From: Maricaulis maris
Lineage (GTDB): Bacteria; Pseudomonadota; Alphaproteobacteria; Caulobacterales; Maricaulaceae
Reading direction: 5' to 3'
Length of the DNA: 64,000 nucleotides
Assembly: GCF_036322705.1 (NCBI RefSeq)
Contig: NZ_AP027270.1
Span: forward strand, 1,861,501-1,925,500
The position numbers and the translations under genes are program-made. The notes under the pieces were generated by a model. That model did no database searches. It was given only the letters and a program-made list of their open reading frames with translations, and was not told where the DNA came from. The first letter of the stretch is position 1. The number at the start of each line of letters is the position of its first letter. This document shows positions 60,989-64,000 of the stretch, in pieces.

Positions 60989-61013
60989 GGTCGAATGGAG
61001 CCCTCATTCGACC
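60989..61013. promoter_or_regulatory. 25-base inverted repeat upstream of the LytS/LytTR pair
   Basis: GGTCGAATG and CATTCGACC are perfect 9-bp arms around seven bases, 61 bases before the kinase start. It may be an operator for the system's own regulator or a leader hairpin. Confidence 0.5.
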
Positions 61014-61074
61014 AACGACCTAATTGTGCGACGAACGACATCCCGCCTCCGGCGCTTCGTGCTAAACGAAGGCA

Positions 61075-62175
61075 ATGCCTTTGACCGTACGCACGATTCC
61101 CTGGCGCAAATGGATGCGCAGCTTGCGAATCGGCTACCGGCTCGGAGGGCTGGCGCTCTATGTTGCGCTGGCCATCTGTCATTTTTCGGCCGGCTCTTAT
61201 TTCCGCATCCTGATCGGCGAGCCCATCCAGCCCGAAGACGTTCGCTTTTTTCTGGTCACCAACGCCTTTCACGCTGTCACGGTCCAGATTGCCTGGGCTT
61301 ACATGCGCGCCGGACATCGCAGCTGGTGGCATATCGGCCTGACGCTTCTGGCCTCGATGTTCATAACCTTCCTGATCAATGACGCGTCTTTGAACGACCT
61401 CTACATCCTGAGAGACATCCCGCTCCAACAGCGACTGGCTGTTCTGTTCTTCGAGTATGCGCGCGAGAATTTGCTGGTTCACGGGGGCTGGTATGCCGGC
61501 ATGCTGATCCATGCGCAAAGGCAGTCCGTCATGCGCTCAAAGCAGGACGGGCTCGCACTGGAGAAATCACTGGCCCAGGCCCGTCTGGCGGCACTTCAGA
61601 ACCAGACCAATCCGCACTTCCTGTTCAACGCCCTGAACACCGTCAATGCGCTGATCGGTGCAAATCGCTCCGACGAAGCCAGTACTGCGGTGATCAAGCT
61701 CGGCGCTTTGCTGCGCAACAGCCTCAAGGGCGATGTCAGCCCGATGGTGACTGCCCGGGAAGATGTGGAAAGCGCGCAGATCTATCTCGATCTCGAGCAT
61801 TTGCGGTTCGGCGAGCGACTTGACCTGCGCTGGGATGTCGACCCGGACTGCCTCGACCGGGTCGTACCCAGTTTTACGCTCCAGCCGCTGCTGGAAAACA
61901 TCGTGAAACATGCTGTCGCCTGTACTGAAAACCGGATCGAAGCGCGGATAGAGATCGCGTCGGGTCCGCATGGAAATCTGAACATAATTGTCTCAAATTC
62001 GATCGCTGGCAGCCCGGTGGCTAATCCCGCCGACCGCACAGGACTGGGACTTGCCAATCTGGGTGAGCGTCTGCGGCTGTTGTGCGGTGAGCGCGCAACG
62101 CTTGTAGCGGGCCCCGATGGCGAGACGAGGTACCGGGTCGAGATCTCCATCCCCCGCCAACCCCTGACCGAATAG
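61075..62175 (+). CDS. LytS/YehU-type sensor histidine kinase
   Basis: Membrane sensor kinase of the His_kinase (PF06580) group, 366 residues. Four membrane helices occupy about 20-150, followed by a short coiled coil and the phosphorylation site QTNPHFLFNALNTVNALI with His181, then an ATPase domain with PSFTLQPLLENIVKHA and TGLGLANLGERL. Its partner is the LytTR regulator ten bases downstream. The signal sensed is unknown; related systems respond to peptides, pyruvate or envelope stress. No clear promoter seen, but a strong dyad lies at 60989. Confidence 0.92.
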   Translation: MPLTVRTIPWRKWMRSLRIGYRLGGLALYVALAICHFSAGSYFRILIGEPIQPEDVRFFLVTNAFHAVTVQIAWAYMRAGHRSWWHIGLTLLASMFITFLINDASLNDLYILRDIPLQQRLAVLFFEYARENLLVHGGWYAGMLIHAQRQSVMRSKQDGLALEKSLAQARLAALQNQTNPHFLFNALNTVNALIGANRSDEASTAVIKLGALLRNSLKGDVSPMVTAREDVESAQIYLDLEHLRFGERLDLRWDVDPDCLDRVVPSFTLQPLLENIVKHAVACTENRIEARIEIASGPHGNLNIIVSNSIAGSPVANPADRTGLGLANLGERLRLLCGERATLVAGPDGETRYRVEISIPRQPLTE

Positions 62176-62185
62176 CGACGACGTC

Positions 62186-62974
62186 ATGCTCAAAGTCCTG
62201 CTTGTCGATGATGAACCCCTGGCGCTGGCAAACCTGCAACGCATCGTCGAGGGTTTCGAGGATGTCGAGGTCATCGGCAGCACCGGCTCCAGCACAACGG
62301 CGCTGCACATCGCCAAGCGGCAGCGCCCGGATGTGATCCTGGTCGACATCGAAATGCCCGGCATGAACGGCGTCAATTTTGCCCGCGAGATCAAGGCACG
62401 GATCCCCGTGCAGATCATTTTCGTGACCGCCTACAATCAATACGCCGTCGACGCCTTCGATGCCGTGGCTCTGGACTATGTCCTGAAACCGGTGGATCCG
62501 GAGCGACTGGCCGCGTCGCTCGACCGGGCCTGGACACAAGCGCTGGTCGGCCCGATCCTCGAGGCCATCGACCAGCGCGCCGCGACCCTGAAGGGTCCGC
62601 TGACTGACCGCCCTGAACCTGAGGCCGAGACGGTTTACTGGGCCCCCACCGACGGTGGGCTGGTACGGATCCTCCACGAGGATATCGACCATATCGAGGC
62701 GTGCCGCGACTATGCCTACATCCATACCCGGTCGAAGAAATACATGGTCCGCGAGACCATGACCGCACTGGAGGGCAGCTTTGCCGGATCGGCGCTGCGC
62801 CGCATTCACCGCTCGCACATCGTCAATCTCAACCGCATCCAGGCCATCCAGAGCACTGCCGGCCGGCGCGTCGTCCTGTCCTGTGGCACCGCCCTGCCCG
62901 TCGGCCGCAAATACTACGATCAGCTCCGCGCCGGGCTGGCGCCGACACCGTCCACAGCCACGCCCAGCCAATAG
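62186..62974 (+). CDS. LytTR-family response regulator
   Basis: Response regulator of 262 residues. Receiver domain: acidic pocket VDDEP, phosphorylated Asp54 in ILVDIEMPGMNG, Lys in YVLKPVD. A linker with Pro/Glu leads to a LytTR DNA-binding domain (ACRDYAYIHTRSKKYMVRETM, RRIHRSHIVNLNRI) that binds DNA by beta strands. It is encoded directly after its kinase and is expected to activate nearby or distant promoters. A terminator follows at 63032. Confidence 0.93.
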   Translation: MLKVLLVDDEPLALANLQRIVEGFEDVEVIGSTGSSTTALHIAKRQRPDVILVDIEMPGMNGVNFAREIKARIPVQIIFVTAYNQYAVDAFDAVALDYVLKPVDPERLAASLDRAWTQALVGPILEAIDQRAATLKGPLTDRPEPEAETVYWAPTDGGLVRILHEDIDHIEACRDYAYIHTRSKKYMVRETMTALEGSFAGSALRRIHRSHIVNLNRIQAIQSTAGRRVVLSCGTALPVGRKYYDQLRAGLAPTPSTATPSQ

Positions 62975-63031
62975 CCGCTCCGGCTGCGCCAACATCCGGC
63001 CACCACTCGGTTCGGCACCACCAGACACAAA

Positions 63032-63059
63032 AAAGGCGGGTCCGTTGGGACCCGCCTTT
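63032..63059. terminator. Bidirectional terminator between the regulator and the TonB receptor
   Basis: A 12-bp stem AAAGGCGGGTCC / GGACCCGCCTTT with loop GTTG, with T-rich tracts on both sides (TTTCCTC on plus, TTTTTTGTG on minus). It can end transcription of both converging genes. Confidence 0.88.
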
Positions 63060-63093
63060 CCTCTGCTTGCTCTCGGGCAGGCATGTCGTCAGA

Positions 63094-64000
63094 TCAGAAA
63101 TCCCACGACAGACCCAGGCGCACGCTGCGCGGCGACTGGTAGCCGATCGGCTCGCCATAGGTATTCGTGGTCGTACCGCGGCTGTTCACATATTGCGCCG
63201 GCACGTTGAGACCATCCTCGCCGACCTCGTCAACGTCCGTCACGCCGGAATTGTCAAAGACGTTGAAGATATCCACCCGGAAGGTGGGCTCACCGCCGAA
63301 CGGAAGATGCGTCGGGCGATACACGAAGTTCATGTCGAGATTGTACGTCCAGTCCGACTCCAGCTGGGAGCCACGGGGCGTCAGTGTCGAGTTGCAATAC
63401 CAGGACGCCGCTCCGTACTGCTGGGCGAAGTTGTCAGTCGGGTGGTAACCGATACAGCCGAAGCTGCGCGGCGACGTCGCCTGGAAGCTGGCCCCGACTG
63501 TGAACACGTCGTTGACCTCGAAATAGCCCCAGAGCTTGAGCTTGTGAGCCCGGTGGTTCGGCAGTTGACCATCGGTCCCGTCGGTCAGGCCCGGCGTATC
63601 ATAGTCGATCGTGATCCCGGCATCATCCTGACCATTGTCCGACTTCACAGGGCCCTCGTAATTGCCCTCGGAGTTGGAGATCGTCCAAGAACCGTTCAGT
63701 GCCCAGCGGTCCGCGAACGCCCGCGAGAACGTCAGCTCGAGCGCCTCATAGGTGTTGGTCGGGGTCGGATAGCCGAGATCGTCCGGAGATAGCTCGGCCC
63801 ACTGGCCGCCGCCCGGCAGGTCCGGCAGATAGACCCGCATCGTCTCGCCCGGATTGGTCAGCACGTATTGGTGGAAACCGGTCCAGATCGCATCACAGCC
63901 GACAATCGCATTGTCGTTGCAATAAGCCAGGACGGCCGCATCAATTGCTCCATCCTCGATAGTCGTGACGAGCTCACGATGGGTATAGCTCAGGCCGAAG
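63094..64000 (-). CDS. TonB-dependent outer-membrane receptor, C-terminal part
   Basis: Partial gene cut by the right edge of the window. The reading frame stays open to the edge, so about 300 residues of the C-terminal barrel are seen. Typical features are alternating beta strands with turns rich in Asp/Asn, phrases such as ALELTFSRAFADRWALNGSW, FGGEPTFRVDIFNVFDN and the very end SVRLGLSWDF with the terminal Phe needed for outer-membrane insertion. Two Cys pairs lie in loops (CNDNAIVGC and CIGYH...WYC). The ligand is unknown. The Ton cluster at 24-32.6 kb could power it. Confidence 0.9.
   Translation of the reverse strand, partial: FGLSYTHRELVTTIEDGAIDAAVLAYCNDNAIVGCDAIWTGFHQYVLTNPGETMRVYLPDLPGGGQWAELSPDDLGYPTPTNTYEALELTFSRAFADRWALNGSWTISNSEGNYEGPVKSDNGQDDAGITIDYDTPGLTDGTDGQLPNHRAHKLKLWGYFEVNDVFTVGASFQATSPRSFGCIGYHPTDNFAQQYGAASWYCNSTLTPRGSQLESDWTYNLDMNFVYRPTHLPFGGEPTFRVDIFNVFDNSGVTDVDEVGEDGLNVPAQYVNSRGTTTNTYGEPIGYQSPRSVRLGLSWDF

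Overview
This window looks like a chromosome segment of an alphaproteobacterium from the Caulobacterales/Maricaulales branch (a Maricaulis- or Hyphomonadaceae-like marine heterotroph). The base composition is high GC, judged by eye. The gene families are typical alphaproteobacterial ones: DUF5330, DUF6456 next to a solo DnaA domain IV, DUF2336, DUF3450-type Ton systems and a DivJ/PleC-like histidine kinase. The sequence alone cannot fix the genus. No plasmid backbone, prophage, CRISPR array or complete insertion sequence is visible.

Layout from left to right. 1-3.4 kb: repeat-rich intergenic DNA, then a DEAD-box RNA helicase with a long basic tail. 3.4-8.8 kb: a membrane histidine kinase, two exported proteins of unknown role, SufE, and a two-gene unit of DUF6456 plus a solo DnaA-type DNA-binding domain. 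8.9-16.7 kb: a ten-gene Mrp-type cation/proton antiporter operon on the minus strand. 16.9-23.4 kb: a zinc-ribbon protein, a truncated diacylglycerol-kinase-like gene, DUF2336, DoxX, an MFS carrier, MsrB and an oligopeptidase-B-like lipoprotein. 23.4-24.05 kb: a solo GIY-YIG endonuclease gene framed by inverted structured repeats. 24.1-32.6 kb: a nine-gene Ton energy-transduction cluster (DUF3450, TtpC-like ExbB, ExbB, two ExbD, then two TonB and two TPR proteins). 33.2-33.6 kb: tRNA-Gln and tRNA-Pro. 33.8-42.1 kb: SppA, a DUF3667 protein, and an Opp-type peptide importer whose binding-protein gene is separated from its permease genes by a pair of opposite-strand exported paralogues. 42.4-47.6 kb: an ATP-grasp-like protein with an MBL hydrolase, DUF1499, PdxH, a J-domain protein and chorismate synthase. 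47.7-50.1 kb: two exported glycine-zipper proteins. 50.1-57.7 kb: a minus-strand block with TlyA, a low-GC hypothetical gene, Dxs, IspA, CsaA, XseB, a histidine phosphatase, an HDAC-like deacetylase and a SET-domain protein. 57.9-64 kb: a 33-residue membrane peptide, an SDR, signal peptidase I with YbjQ, a frameshifted small membrane protein gene, a LytS/LytTR two-component pair, and the C-terminal part of a TonB-dependent receptor cut by the window edge.

Several parts form functional units. The Ton cluster would power outer-membrane receptors such as the one at the right edge. Dxs and IspA supply isoprenoid precursors. The Mrp operon exchanges monovalent cations for protons. The S9 peptidase, Opp importer, SppA and LepB all handle peptides or exported proteins.

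The most interesting non-gene signal is a family of dispersed palindromic intergenic elements. One pair frames the GIY-YIG gene exactly and shows compensatory base changes in its hairpin stems. That pattern suggests the folded structure is under selection and that gene plus repeats may be a small mobile or selfish unit. Other points worth attention are a truncated kinase gene, a one-base frameshift, an alanine-rich insertion in the MrpC subunit, a duplicated TonB-TPR output module, and several well-formed dyads in promoter regions.
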